A DNA stretch of 64,000 nt, from assembly GCA_916613615.1 (NCBI GenBank), contig OU744725.1:71239368-71303367 (forward strand), written 5' to 3'. The notes under the pieces were generated by a model. It was given only the letters and a program-made list of their open reading frames with translations. It was not told the DNA's origin and did not search any database. Shown in pieces: positions 1 to 11,657 of the stretch. Within the stretch, counting starts at the first letter, position 1. Each line of letters begins with the position of its first letter. Made by a program: the position numbers and the translations under genes. The DNA is from Steromphala cineraria. Taxonomy: Eukaryota; Mollusca; Gastropoda; Trochida; Trochidae.

Positions 1-1133
1 ACAAACAACTGATTCACAAACAGGATAGGGGTGTTATTAAATGGATGTCGGTAGGCACTTAATCAATACTTAACTTAAAGCTCAATCAATAATAATAATT
101 TTTTGGTTGTGTTTAGTTATTTTGGTGAGTTCTTTTATGTAAATATAGTCGTATTTTCCGTTGGTATGCTTAACTTACCGTTGTAGTCTCCTGTTTAGGT
201 TCCTCACTTATTAGATAGTTCATACCCTTACCTTTACCATTATTTTGATAGGACAATATATATTATCGTGAAGAAATGAATTATGCATAGAAAATTATCC
301 CTGTAATATAATTTTAGTGCCTCCGTGCTATTAAGCCGTCTCCATTAACTTTCCCATGAGTGAAAGAATAGGCTTCACAAGTGGCACATGTTTACGATTT
401 ATCTTCATTGCTTCAATTATCAATAAATCCCATTGGAATTGATTCAAAGGGTTAAAGATGGTTTCAGTGTAAAATCATAGATGGTTTGTATTACAATTGT
501 TCCTACATTGCTATCCAGTTATACAAAGGTGAAAACATGATCTGATGTAGTTATGCAAGCAAGTATACATTTTGTTTTAAACTTGTTTATCCTAATTCAA
601 ATTACCATTTGCAAATTAATAACTCAAATGAAGTCTTCATCAATTTGATAGGTGGCAAGAAGAAGTTTCTTTATACCCTTTCACTAAAGCAGCTTTGTTA
701 ACGGAATACAATATAGGTAAGAACAAAATATCTTTCTAATATTATCAAATCAGTAGACCTGTAAGGTCTGGGCTGCTATCAGTTTTCGTGGTGTTTCTAC
801 AGCCTCATCAAGTTTCATTGATTATCACTTTTCCAATTAAGCTTTTCAGAACACATATCATACTGCTTATATCCTATTTTGGACTATTAACACACAAACA
901 CAGAACAAACACTGATGGTGAAGGGATTGCAAACAATGTGTCTACAAACGTGTGAAATTCATTTCTTGGAATATGCCATATTAGGGTTTAAAGAAGGCAG
1001 AAAAGGGGAACGGGGAACCCTTATTATGGGGCAATAAAAGTAGAAGTACAATATAAGAATATAGCTACTGGACTGCACTACAGTTAACCTTGCAAACATA
1101 CATAGATAGTAACGCTATATAACTTGCCAGATA
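1..1133. repeat. Long dispersed duplication, copy 1
   Basis: This stretch reappears in the same orientation at 51342-52565 with only scattered substitutions. It probably extends beyond the left edge of the window. Copy 1 lacks a stretch of about 102 bp that copy 2 has at 52219-52320; the join falls at about 881-883. Homology stops near 1133, just after a shared block ending in a GCTATATAACT-type sequence. No long ORF or terminal inverted repeat was seen, so it is either an unrecognised interspersed repeat or a segmental duplication. Confidence 0.85.
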
Positions 1134-2468
1134 AGTGAGTGGAACGTGATGTTATTAAACTATGTCATAAATCATGTAAGAACAATGTCAATAAATCTTT
1201 GAATGGAGCATATTTTTATAAACATTGAAGTTTCAGATTGACATCTACCAAAAATTATACTATATTTTTGCAATGTTATGTCTTCATAAACAATATAATA
1301 TGTTGAGATATCTCAAGGACAATGCTGTATATTTTAAAGCATGGTCATAAACTTGAAGATAGGGCTAACACTTGTCTGATATTGGCTTTCAAATGTAGCC
1401 CTACTTGAAATATTATTGAATTAATCAATGTCACAGTTACAAACAGCAGGTGTAACTCATTTACATGGCTTCCTTAGAATTATCTTCAATTTGAGGGGTA
1501 TGTTAATTGATAAATACGTCAACATTTACCAAGTGCATTAGTCACAACCTGAATTAAGATCCAATCAACCAAAATGGTTTGTATTTGAGTTATGTGTTAT
1601 GCAAAATAGTATCTCTTGTGACTAGTGCATTTATCAATTATGCAGTTGTTTGACAAATAGGGATGAAGAATAAGATAGGTCGCCAATATTGATAAAGGAA
1701 TTTACATATTCAGCGATGATTGACTACATTGTTGCTAATGTCTTCTTTGTAAGTGAAGATGAGCATTTGATTTGATATATAAAACACGTTCATCTTTATT
1801 GATATCTCATAAAAAGAAGTTAATCATAATTATTAATATGTTCCTATTAAGTTGTAGATTTAAGGATTATCTAAATAGCTCCTGTATACCGCAAGATGAC
1901 CAACTACATGTTTATAATCAAAATATAAGAACAAATAAGGTTTTCATTCTAATATGAAACACTATGCTTTGAGCTCGGTGGTACAATGGTAAGCATGCTG
2001 GCTTCTTATGCAAAAGGGACAAAACAAAGTACTTATTTCTTATATATGATATTGATGATACGGACACACATGGTTAATAATATATTTATATTGTGAACTG
2101 ACAAGTGTAAACTATCAAACTGTCAATGCGACCATGAAATAAAGGTCATTATTATATGATTGGACTATATCCGTCTTTCCGATTGGCCCACTTGGTCACA
2201 TGACAGCATTGACGTCCAACAATGTCAACCTGTGTGACGCGCGAGAGGTTGATATAACAGTCCAAGCACCTCCCGTGGCTAAAAATAGATTTGAGATTTA
2301 CGTCTCGAAATCCGTACATGACATGTTGCACTGTTAATCAGGCAATAGGCTTCGCTTTGTGACTGTGTTGAATTAGAGTTATGTCCCTTATGGTTTTAGG
2401 CATATTAGAGTGATGTCCCTTATTTGCACAAAAGAAAAGTGATTCAAGAACATTTTTCATATAATAAA
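1134..2468. other. No gene recognised; AT-rich
   Basis: No coding region was recognised. Short open frames start at non-ATG codons and have random-looking composition. Apart from the tRNA-like piece at 1972-2019, nothing structured was seen. Confidence 0.5.
1972..2019 (+). mobile_element. tRNA-like SINE head (5' half only)
   Basis: The sequence GGTGGTACAATGGTAAGCATG resembles the D-arm and A box of a tRNA, followed by an anticodon-arm-like stretch around TTCTTATGCAAAAGG. No B box (GGTTCGANTCC) follows, so this is not a complete tRNA. It is best read as a truncated tRNA-derived SINE or tRNA pseudogene. The call rests on pattern resemblance only. Confidence 0.35.
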
Positions 2469-2611
2469 ACAATTATAGACTTCAGATTCGGTTGATCCAA
2501 TGATTTGTCGACCTTGCACACGTGATATTCACCTCGGCGTTGCCTTGGTGAATATCACGTGTCCAAGGTCGACAAATCATTGGATCAGCCTCACTTGAAG
2601 TCAACAATTGT
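2469..2611. repeat. Palindrome H1 (about 143 bp)
   Basis: Two inverted arms of about 65 bp close around a short CG-rich apex (2534-2546). The inner 43 bp pair almost perfectly and the outer part is more diverged. Transcribed RNA would fold into a long hairpin. The arms are not related to those of the other palindromes in the window. Confidence 0.85.
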
Positions 2612-2999
2612 ATAATGTCAGATACCTCTTTTTCAACCTTTTCCCATTGTAAGGGACAAACAATTATATAAACAAAATTCAGTGAACAGTTTTGAAATTA
2701 TTCTTTTACTTAAATAAACAGAAGTATAAAAGGAAGTACACACCCCTGGAATTTGGCCAATAAAGAAAACAGGACACATTTTTGAGTATTTATCGTGTTT
2801 AATATGAATAGTGAACTTTTTTCAAACATTGAAAGAACACGTTTGAGTGTCTTGTTCAACACATCACTTCTCTATACAAATGTATCTGTGTACACTGGGG
2901 GTACATTGTGAAATTTACATAGACAGATCAGGCGACATAACGTTGTATGATTTTCATAAATAATGAAGTAAGTAACGTGTGTGACCCCCACTACAGTCA

Positions 3000-3800
3000 A
3001 TACCAGCAAAGACAAGGTTAGATGTTTGATGACGTTATTTGGGATACATTGCAACTTTTCGTGTAGTGACTGTTCCAGGTGATGTATGGTGACTGGTTGC
3101 TGTGGGCGACGTCTAAGTCGTCCTCCCTATTGGTCCTATAGATGCTCAATAAGTCATAAGTCAGGGGAGCGTGATGGCCAAGGCAGACATGGATGTATTT
3201 TTCACCGCAGTCTATAACACATGATCTCTGTATTTCTTGGCTGAAAGGGTCTGACGAATTGTCACGAAAACTGTCTTCTGTTCGCCGCAGACCATGACGC
3301 TTCAATGACCATATACAACTTCTTGGACACATGCTGCAGCCTGTCTCTCACCTCTACGTCTGTAAACTACCACTCTGCTTTGAACAGATTGAATTGACTT
3401 TTGGCGCTGAAGATCAATCTTGCCAAATCATGATGTTGCCAGCAACTCACTCTCCTTGTCCAGCGAAAATGGTTGAGGTGCTGTTCACGTCTCAAGATCA
3501 TTCTGTGGAACGGTCGATATTCCCGAATACTTGCAACTCGAATAACAGTGTTTCTACTGATTTGGTGTCCTAATGCCGTCAATGCCGATGATGTCATGGT
3601 GACGAATCTGTTGCGCAGATGAAGTGTGCACAGATATCGGTCTTTTGTAGGTTTTTGTCACCCTTGGTCTTCTGCTTCAAGGACCGTCAGATGTCGGGCA
3701 AGTCTGGCAAGCTATCTCGAAACCCCCACTTGTGACATTCCGATGACTCTTTCTTGCTCTGCCGCTGTTAAACGTGAGATTTTCTTCTACATTTTACATA
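3000..3800 (-). pseudogene. Tc1-like transposase, decayed
   Basis: Minus-strand reading in shifting frames recovers the order of a Tc1/mariner-type DDE transposase. The N-terminal helix-turn-helix part lies near 3785-3600. A segment of the form ISRNTVIR...YRPFHRMIL...WTRRVSCWQHHD lies at about 3597-3400, and the C-terminal part runs to about 3010. Frameshifts and stops break it into several pieces. The position of the first catalytic Asp, normally within an FSDES-type motif, reads FSAKSQF, so that Asp and the following Glu are both replaced. The copy is inactive. Possible terminal repeats are the AAAGAAA..GGACACA-like sequences at 2761-2778 and, inverted, 4023-4038, which would give a 1.28-kb element, a normal Tc1 size. 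They are imperfect, so the boundaries are tentative. Confidence 0.75.
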
Positions 3801-4528
3801 ACATGACTAGTAAATGATAGAATTCACCCCTTAATTATAACCTAAGTGTGTTCAATTCATATGAAGATGACAAAAATCGTGATTGCTGAAAAATTCACTT
3901 TTCCGTCAACTGATATGCCGCAGTTTCGTTAGGGCAATGTGTTTCAATTGTTTCCATTCATTACATAAGGATAACAAATTCTATTTTGTCAAATTTTGTA
4001 TCTGAATAGGAAAACCTTTACGTGTGTCCTTTCTTTTAAAATTTGTAAATTCTTTAGTACTTTATCTGTGGACGGGCAAGGGCCTAATACAACATGTTCT
4101 GTTTCAAGCTAAATATGGGGCAGCGGCTACGGACATGTTATTGACCATTTTCAACTACGTTTTTAATTAGTTTCTTATTCTACCATGATATTTCAAAATC
4201 CTCGAATTTCATTGGTTTATTTCTATGTTCGAACCTACGTTCGAACACGATTTTTATGACGGGCGATTCACCGTGGTTTGATACACACTGCCATAAAAAC
4301 GAACGAGTCGACATGCATGCAGTCACTGTACGCTTCGGGAGTTGCTTCATCTGAATATTAACTAAAAGTCTTTTATCATTGTACTACCCGTACTTTTATA
4401 TAAGTAGAGTTTGGTTCGCATCAATATCATGCATGTTTATGTCCAGGAAATAGTGTAGTTTTAAGCGAAAGGCTGAATTTAGACCAATATGATGCTGCAA
4501 CCGGTTTTGGTTTGAGTGATGTCAACAG

Positions 4529-4600
4529 TGACGTCAACCTTTGACGTCACAAGAAAAATACATTATGACGTCACAGTGTTGACCGAAGCACAGCTGACGT
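4529..4600. promoter_or_regulatory. Cluster of CRE-like TGACGTCA sites
   Basis: Three perfect TGACGTCA palindromes occur at 4529-4536, 4542-4549 and 4566-4573, with a TGACGT half-site at 4595-4600. This octamer is the consensus for CREB/ATF bZIP factors. Single copies also occur near 27.5, 38.47 and 40.83 kb. No gene is recognisable next to the cluster, so a regulatory role is only a possibility. Confidence 0.4.
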
Positions 4601-4657
4601 TACGCGATAGAAAAGAAATGACATTTAAAACGCTCAAAGAACTCGTCATGGTAGAAT

Positions 4658-4824
4658 GGAGATAAACCTACTGTGTTTTTTAATTTTCGTGGTTTAACGT
4701 AGATTCGATAACGTTGATGTTACATTCGAAGCCTCACGCTAACGCGTTCGGCTCCGAATGACATTAACAGGTATCGAATCTACGTTAGACCACGAAAATT
4801 AAAAAACACAGTAGGTTTATCTCC
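4658..4824. repeat. Palindrome H2 (about 167 bp)
   Basis: Inverted arms of about 75 bp meet at an apex around 4733-4748 (CACGCTAACGCGTTC). The outer 40 bp pair nearly perfectly, and the inner part carries a few mismatches. The CG-rich apex contrasts with the AT-rich arms. Confidence 0.85.
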
Positions 4825-6920
4825 TAATTATGTTATTCACTTATGATGATTTATTTCTATTTAATGAGGCAGAATTCCTATTTTTAACATTTTTACGTCA
4901 TTTGTGAAGATGTTTGGAATCCAACATTGCTTTTTCTTGTATGCAGCTGTACAATGTAGCAAGTTTATAAAGGGATGTGAAGTCTGTCATTAAAACTAAA
5001 GTTTTATAAAAAATTATGCTTATTCGACCGGACAAACTATAGGTATCGACTCTTTTTAGACGGTTTCTTTGGTAAACCACAGTCTGAGTGTCAATAATAT
5101 TCAACCAATGTCTCATTTTGAATTCCCAAATGACCACTGAGATACAATTTTTGCATTTCACATCAAAGGAAAATACACTTTTTTTCACTGTATTAAGTAA
5201 AATCAGTAATATCAAAGTTTTTTTTACCTTCTATGCTTTACAAGATGACAATGTATGTGTGAGTTGCCTTTATAATACCTCTTTATACATTAACAGTTTG
5301 ATTCTTTATAAGTAGATTTTTCAAAACAGAGAATAATTGTTTAATCTTTCATCCACATGTAAAAAGGGCAAATATATTTGATTCTTTTTAATAAACATTG
5401 TCATTTACGATTTTAATCTAATGTATGAAAAGTGATTTTTCTACAATTTAGCACAAATTTCCATTTCATATCATCATATTATGTCATTATGACATTTGTT
5501 GACGTTAATTCATATTATAAAATTGTCCTTATTATAATTATGCTTCAGGACACACAATATAATATTAGTTTTGCACTTCTGATGAAAAGTCGCATCACGT
5601 TTGATTGTTCATCTTTTGTATGGTAAATTAACTATTTACTTGTAATATTCTATTTGCAATTAAAACTTGCAGTCTTGTGTTTTACAGGATGGACTCTTAG
5701 TTAAATACTAAGTTCCCAGTCACAAATTATCACTCACGTAAAACATCATTAAAATCACATGGTACTATGAGTGTATGATTAGAAAAATTCTTAATTGTTA
5801 GATAACGTCCAAAATACCCTCTTTTATTGCAAAATGAATAGGTTTGGGGTGTTCAATACGTCATGTTACTGTTCCTGACAATAAACTACTGGATGGCGGG
5901 ATCAGATTAAGTCTTCGAATAGGTGTTAAACTAATGTATATGGAACTTTCTAACAGCGCTATTTTTTAATAAGATCAGGCTAATAAACATAAACAGTTTT
6001 CCTTGACACATCATCTACACGACCAGAATAAGAAGCATGGAAGTATTAAGGTAGATGTAATTTGAAACACAAGATAAACCTATACATGAAGGACAACTTC
6101 TTATATTAACTGATATGTACTAGTTTGAACTGTATAATGATAGCTTCATAATACTATGGCAAAATTCGATTTTGTGCAATTATGGTCAACTAATTCGTCA
6201 ATTCAACACTTCATTTAAGGCAGCAAAAGAAGCATTTATTTCTCTTCTATTGATTGTTTCGACATTATCTGTATTTTCTGTATTAAAGAATCATCATTGT
6301 CTAATTAATGCTCAATCAAAGCTTGTTAACACTTGTAAGATCTTCAAACTAACAGTTGTTCTGCAAGATCTGAACTTTCTTTTTCTTTTTCAGAAGTAAT
6401 CTTCAAGAAACCTTCACGGATAATTAATTTAAGAAATGACAAAGCCTGACACTTCAAATGTTCGTTCCGTTAAGGGGTAATTACAGGGGGAAAGTTTCAC
6501 TTGCATTGAATTATTATCTAGTGAAAAACTTTGATCTAATCAAGACACGGCTGTAACTTAGAGTACATCTCGTCATGAACAAAGGTCGCAACTTTACACA
6601 TAATTACCTCGGAATTATTTTCATTCATGCCATTGAAATATTTGCTTACACAAAACCCGTAACATTGAGTTACATCAAATATATTGATTGTGACATATAC
6701 ATGTACACCAATCAAAAGTGAAGCACCCCCTGTTTTCAAAACTATCATGCCTTCCTTTGGCATTCGACTTAATAAATCATAATCAATATGTTGAACATTA
6801 CACCTTTGACTTATTTCTACATAGGAAAAAGTGTCATCTTGACAAAAGAATAAGTTGTGGCAATAGTTGTAGCGTTACTAATTTTATAGCAAAATCATTT
6901 ATTTCTCTTGTGTCAAAACT
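4825..6920. other. No gene recognised
   Basis: AT-rich sequence with short overlapping frames on both strands, none with a recognisable domain or codon bias. No repeat family shared with other parts of the window was noticed. Confidence 0.5.
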
Positions 6921-7259
6921 CATTCTCTCCCCACAGAGGCAAATCAAGTCATGTCGATTTAGCCTCTGTTCTATTACGCCGATAATCGTGGGTTTCGGCA
7001 GTTTCCCCTAGCGCAAAAACTGCATCACAATCCATTTGAATTTCTTCAGCAAATGACAACGCTCCTCGCATGGAAAGGGTGATTCATACCACAATAATCT
7101 GCCTTGATTCAGTAGTCAAAACGATGATTGAAGAACAGCACCACAAACTTTTATTGCCTCCAATCAGGCATCTACCATTCTATCCCACAAACTTGGCGTA
7201 ATATAACAGAGGCTAAATCAACATGACTTGATGTGCCTCTGTGGGGAGTCGAGAGAATG
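6921..7259. mobile_element. MITE family A, copy 1
   Basis: Non-autonomous element with terminal inverted repeats of about 60 bp. It starts CATTCTCTCCCCACAGAGGC and ends with the inverted form followed by GAGAATG. Inner termini contain the GTTCTATTACGCC block and its complement. Flanks TCAAAACT (left) and TCAAACTA (right, after one extra base) suggest a damaged target duplication of about 8 bp. It matches copies at 11306 and 25825 and has no coding capacity. Confidence 0.85.
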
Positions 7260-10200
7260 GTCAAACTATTGGATAAACTTTTAGGTTTCAGAATAAAAGA
7301 CAACAATCACGACCTTGACGGATCAAAATGGGGAAACAACAGATCGTTTAATTTCATCACTGTTTCAAGAAAGTAATGCAAATAAGTTGAGATAAAACGT
7401 TTTATGGATATTTAATTGTTCGTTTTGGTTAAGTAAGTAAATTGAATTCTTCATTTAAGAGCTAACTTCACTGTTAAAACGGAAGAAAGAATTATTAACA
7501 TGCCATCAAACAATATTGACTATCTCGTTTCAGAATAATCAAACGAGATTTTACGCAGAAGTACCAGGACTGTATAAAATCAATCATCGAAAAGCCGTCA
7601 ACTGTTTTGAATAAATGTTACACCGTTAGATAGGGACTGTGTCAGAAAATATAGTTATATTCATAAATACATATAAACATTATTTCCTTTCTTAATATGT
7701 TATGTTTGCTGGTGAATATTCTACTTGAATAGACAATCATATCTACATGCCTTCTCTGGCTGACAACTTGCCTCTTGATTGACTGTAGAGAACCACTGTT
7801 CAATGTGCTTGTCAACACTTTTGCCAGGCAAATAAGATGCATCAACAATAACGGGTTATAAATAGATAGTCCCATCTATATCACTTTACTACAGCTGCCT
7901 TTCCATAACAGCAAACATCTGCATTGTTACAAAGAAATTATTTTACATTTAAAAAGGTAAATGTTAATACAAACATGTTATTGAATTTCTCCATTCTTTT
8001 ATGATCGAATGAAAATAAGGGAATTGTAAATCGTTTAGTATGTGTTGATAAGCCAATTGCATAAGGAAACCTACACTGTTCCTGTGGTTTCTTCAATTGC
8101 TCCTCTTGTGTTTATATTGTACCTGTAAAAGGGTTTTCGGTTCACTTCCGGTTTTCTGAAAATGAGGAAGTTCTTTATGGTATATCACAATTCGTCCAAA
8201 CACGTAATTTCTCAGATGATTTAAAACTGTACAGGACATAACAACTACAATAGGACATAACAGGCTCCAGTTCCACAAGGTCATTCTCTGCGCTGCTCCT
8301 GTCATACCTTTCACATACATAATTTAAGAAAATAACTTGTTTACCCCATAAACATCGAAAAAAAGCCGAGGATATCAACTTGGTTGCATTTTATACTGAC
8401 GAGAACATGTCCAGTTTATAAATAAAACATATTTATACTAATAACAGTAGTTTCGAAGAATGGAAGAACAAATGTAAGCAATTTTTTAAAGTAAAATTTC
8501 AGAATAATTCTGAATCGAAACCTTGTAGTTTGATAATACTTTGCAAATCATACCTTTGACTTTATATTGCTTTAATAACTAGTACAATCATTTATATTTA
8601 CAGATAAAATCCATAACTGCAAAGAGAAATTGACATAAAGTTATCATCTAGAGCTTAAGGACACCATATATTAATAAAAGTAAAAGTTATGTGGACATTA
8701 CTTATATATTCGAAATCCCCTATGGCTCAGTTTTCTTGTCTTTTCTTGAAAAAATGTAGAATATTAAAGTCTTTTGGAACTATTCATTGTTTTTTTCTTT
8801 CGCTTATATAAACCAATAGAAATGGAAAACCCCGAGGGAAATAACCATTTTAATAAACAGCCATATTAATATATTTTTTGTTACAAGATCGGAAGTATTG
8901 GAAATCATGATCAGTCAATGTAGGCCATGGAGGTGGGAGCTGAGCCAAGTGATACGTTATTGCAATTTGATTTAAGTAGTTATGAAGACAAATTCAAATT
9001 TAAGAGCTTGACTTTTGAAACTTTTGTAATCTGAGGATAGTAGATACAGTATACATATGTTAAACTGAGTTGAATAGATCATAACCTTTCTAGTTAAGTA
9101 GTAAAATCGAGTAATTGATGCTCATATCTTTCTTTTAATAATAATAGCGAATACTAAACGACGTCTCTTTTGTAAATTGAGGGAAGTGGTTGGTATTATA
9201 CGAGCGAAAATAAGTTTAATACTGATACCATTCACGAACATTTTATCAATCAAGACATTGAAAATAAATAATTTCAAATACATTTCTATATCCTCTGAAT
9301 TTCTACTTTCAAAAATGCAAAATCATCAAACAGCACTGTGTTAAAAACATTTTTTATTTGCACATAGGTGATATCCATCAAACATAGGAAGTAGGCTGGG
9401 TGTGCTTAAGTAGCGTTAGATGACACTAAAGGCCACATAAAGTCATTTAACCGTTAGTGAAACCTGGCTTCATCCAAATATGGTTGTTTCATCATAAGGT
9501 AGAACTTATTCGTACAATGATCGATTGGCTTTGTTTATGTGTAAGTCACCATTACGTTGGGTGGAACATTGTATAAGAATAAGAATATTTTGAACATATG
9601 TCATTAGGTTATAATTTAAACTTTGATAACTTTTGAGAAATCAAGAAGTTACATTGTCATAAGTTGCAATAGATATAGCATGTTTTCATAGATTGAAGAT
9701 TGAAGACACGAAGAGAAGGATGTTGAGTTATATCATTGATCTTATCTTTGAATAGTCAGACTCAAACATTCTGTATATCGATATAAATAGCTACAAACCT
9801 AAGTGTGTCCATTACAATACGGAGTCAAACAAAAACATTGTAGGTTTCCATAATATAAATCATGTAAATTCATAATATAAATCATGTAAATATATATCAG
9901 TTACCTACAAGGATGATAATTCAACAAACAATGGAGTGAGGACGATTTGTCAATATGAAGCATATGTCCGTTATACCTAATCAATCTTTAACCTTATTAT
10001 GATTTAACTAAGAATTCTTTTTGAACCAGATGTTTTTAATTGTTCATTATTCGCAAAGTTTTCTATTGATCTATTGCACACAATTATGTTAATGTCTCAA
10101 TAAAATCAAATGACAAAATATTTTTTTCAAAGTCGATGTGAAATTGGCATCATAATACACACCAATATCAAATTGCTTCATTAGGTTTATGTTGAAATCA

Positions 10201-11305
10201 GGGTTGATCCGAATCGAAACTTATATCTGAACTTAGGGACAAGCTATGTAATATTAGCAATCAACAAGAAAGGGTGTTTCTGGACAAATAATATCCCATA
10301 TGGCTAGTTCATGCATAGTTCTGGGAAAATAGGGATGAAGAATTGGAATGTTCGTCCATATCAAGGACATATATAGTTGTCAGCGAGATTAAACTACAAT
10401 GTTGTGTGATTTTTTTGTCTTTTGACATAAAATTGTAAAAATTTAGGCCATATTTTCATAAACAATTGTTTAGCTGCAATATTATGTTGTTTGCAAAGCA
10501 AAGATCCAGGAAAAGATTAAAGATTGTGTTACGTTTTCGGTCTTTTGATTAAAGTCTGTAAAGTATGCCAGATAGAAACAATTATACCCTCAAATAAATG
10601 TGATCATTGGTGTCATATTGTATCTCATCAGCAAGAAATTATTTAGGTACAATTTCTTTTCTTCAGTAGATCTTGAAAATGGATCTAAGAATCATTGCAT
10701 CTTCATACAATATAATTGTCATTGGATATCTTTATGCTGTATTCCAATTTCGAAACGTATGCAAAAATCAGAATAAGACAGTCAGAAAGGACAGAAATGA
10801 TATTTGTAATATATGGTTTAATATCTAGTTACGAATAATCAATGAGACACAAACAATGACAGGAACTGTACAAAAGAAATACTATTCAGAGTCACGCGTT
10901 GTTTAATTATTAAACATTATTTTGACAAGGGCGCTTTCTCGTAATAACTTGTACAGAGTAAGTTATTCTTTATATGGCTCGAACATAATTAAATCATCCA
11001 TTTACAAACTGGCCCATATTACAACAAATAAGTCATGGATTAATCAGCTCATTTATAATATTGCAGGTGAAACTGAACACGTGGATAAATACTGTAGCCC
11101 AGAACGCGAAGACGAAGCAGATCGGTAGCTCCTGGGTTTAGCTATTTGTTGATATATACATGTACATATATTGGACTTGTGATTGAGTGAGTGCAGAATG
11201 TTCATGAGAAAACTAAAAAAACCCGAATATATGTGTAAGAATATTTGAAGTTAAGATAAATGCTTGACTGAATTATGAAAAAATTATACTTGTTATGGTA
11301 TTAGA
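7260..11305. other. No gene recognised
   Basis: About 4 kb of AT-rich DNA without a recognisable gene. A 21-bp sequence is tandemly doubled at 9849-9869 and 9871-9891. Frames present are short and unremarkable. Confidence 0.5.
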
Positions 11306-11657
11306 CATTCTCTTCCCAAAGAGGCAGATCAAGTCATGTTGATTTAGCCTCTGTTCTGTTACGCCGAAATCCGTGGCTTCCGGCAGTTTCCCCATGGCGG
11401 AAAAAAACCCGCATCACAATCCATTTGAATTTCCTTATCAAATGACCACGCTTCTTGCATGGAAAGGGTGGTTCATATCACAATGCTTTTGCCTTGATTC
11501 AGTAGCCAAAGCGATGATTTAAGAACAGCGTCGCTGATTGCACAACTAACTTTAAATGCCTCCAATCAGGCATCTTCCATTCTATCCCACAAAGTCGGCG
11601 TAATATAACAGAAGCTAAATCAACATGACTTGATCTGCCTCTGTGGGGAGAGAATGC
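11306..11657. mobile_element. MITE family A, copy 2, with 8-bp target duplication
   Basis: Same terminal inverted repeats as the copy at 6921. It is flanked by a perfect 8-bp direct repeat, GTATTAGA, at 11298-11305 and 11658-11665. An 8-bp duplication is typical of hAT and P superfamilies. The long (about 60 bp) inverted repeat is longer than usual for hAT. The superfamily is therefore inferred, not shown. Confidence 0.88.

Noticed and set aside
1972..2019. A functional tRNA gene
   Set aside because: There is no T-arm or B box and no closing acceptor stem.
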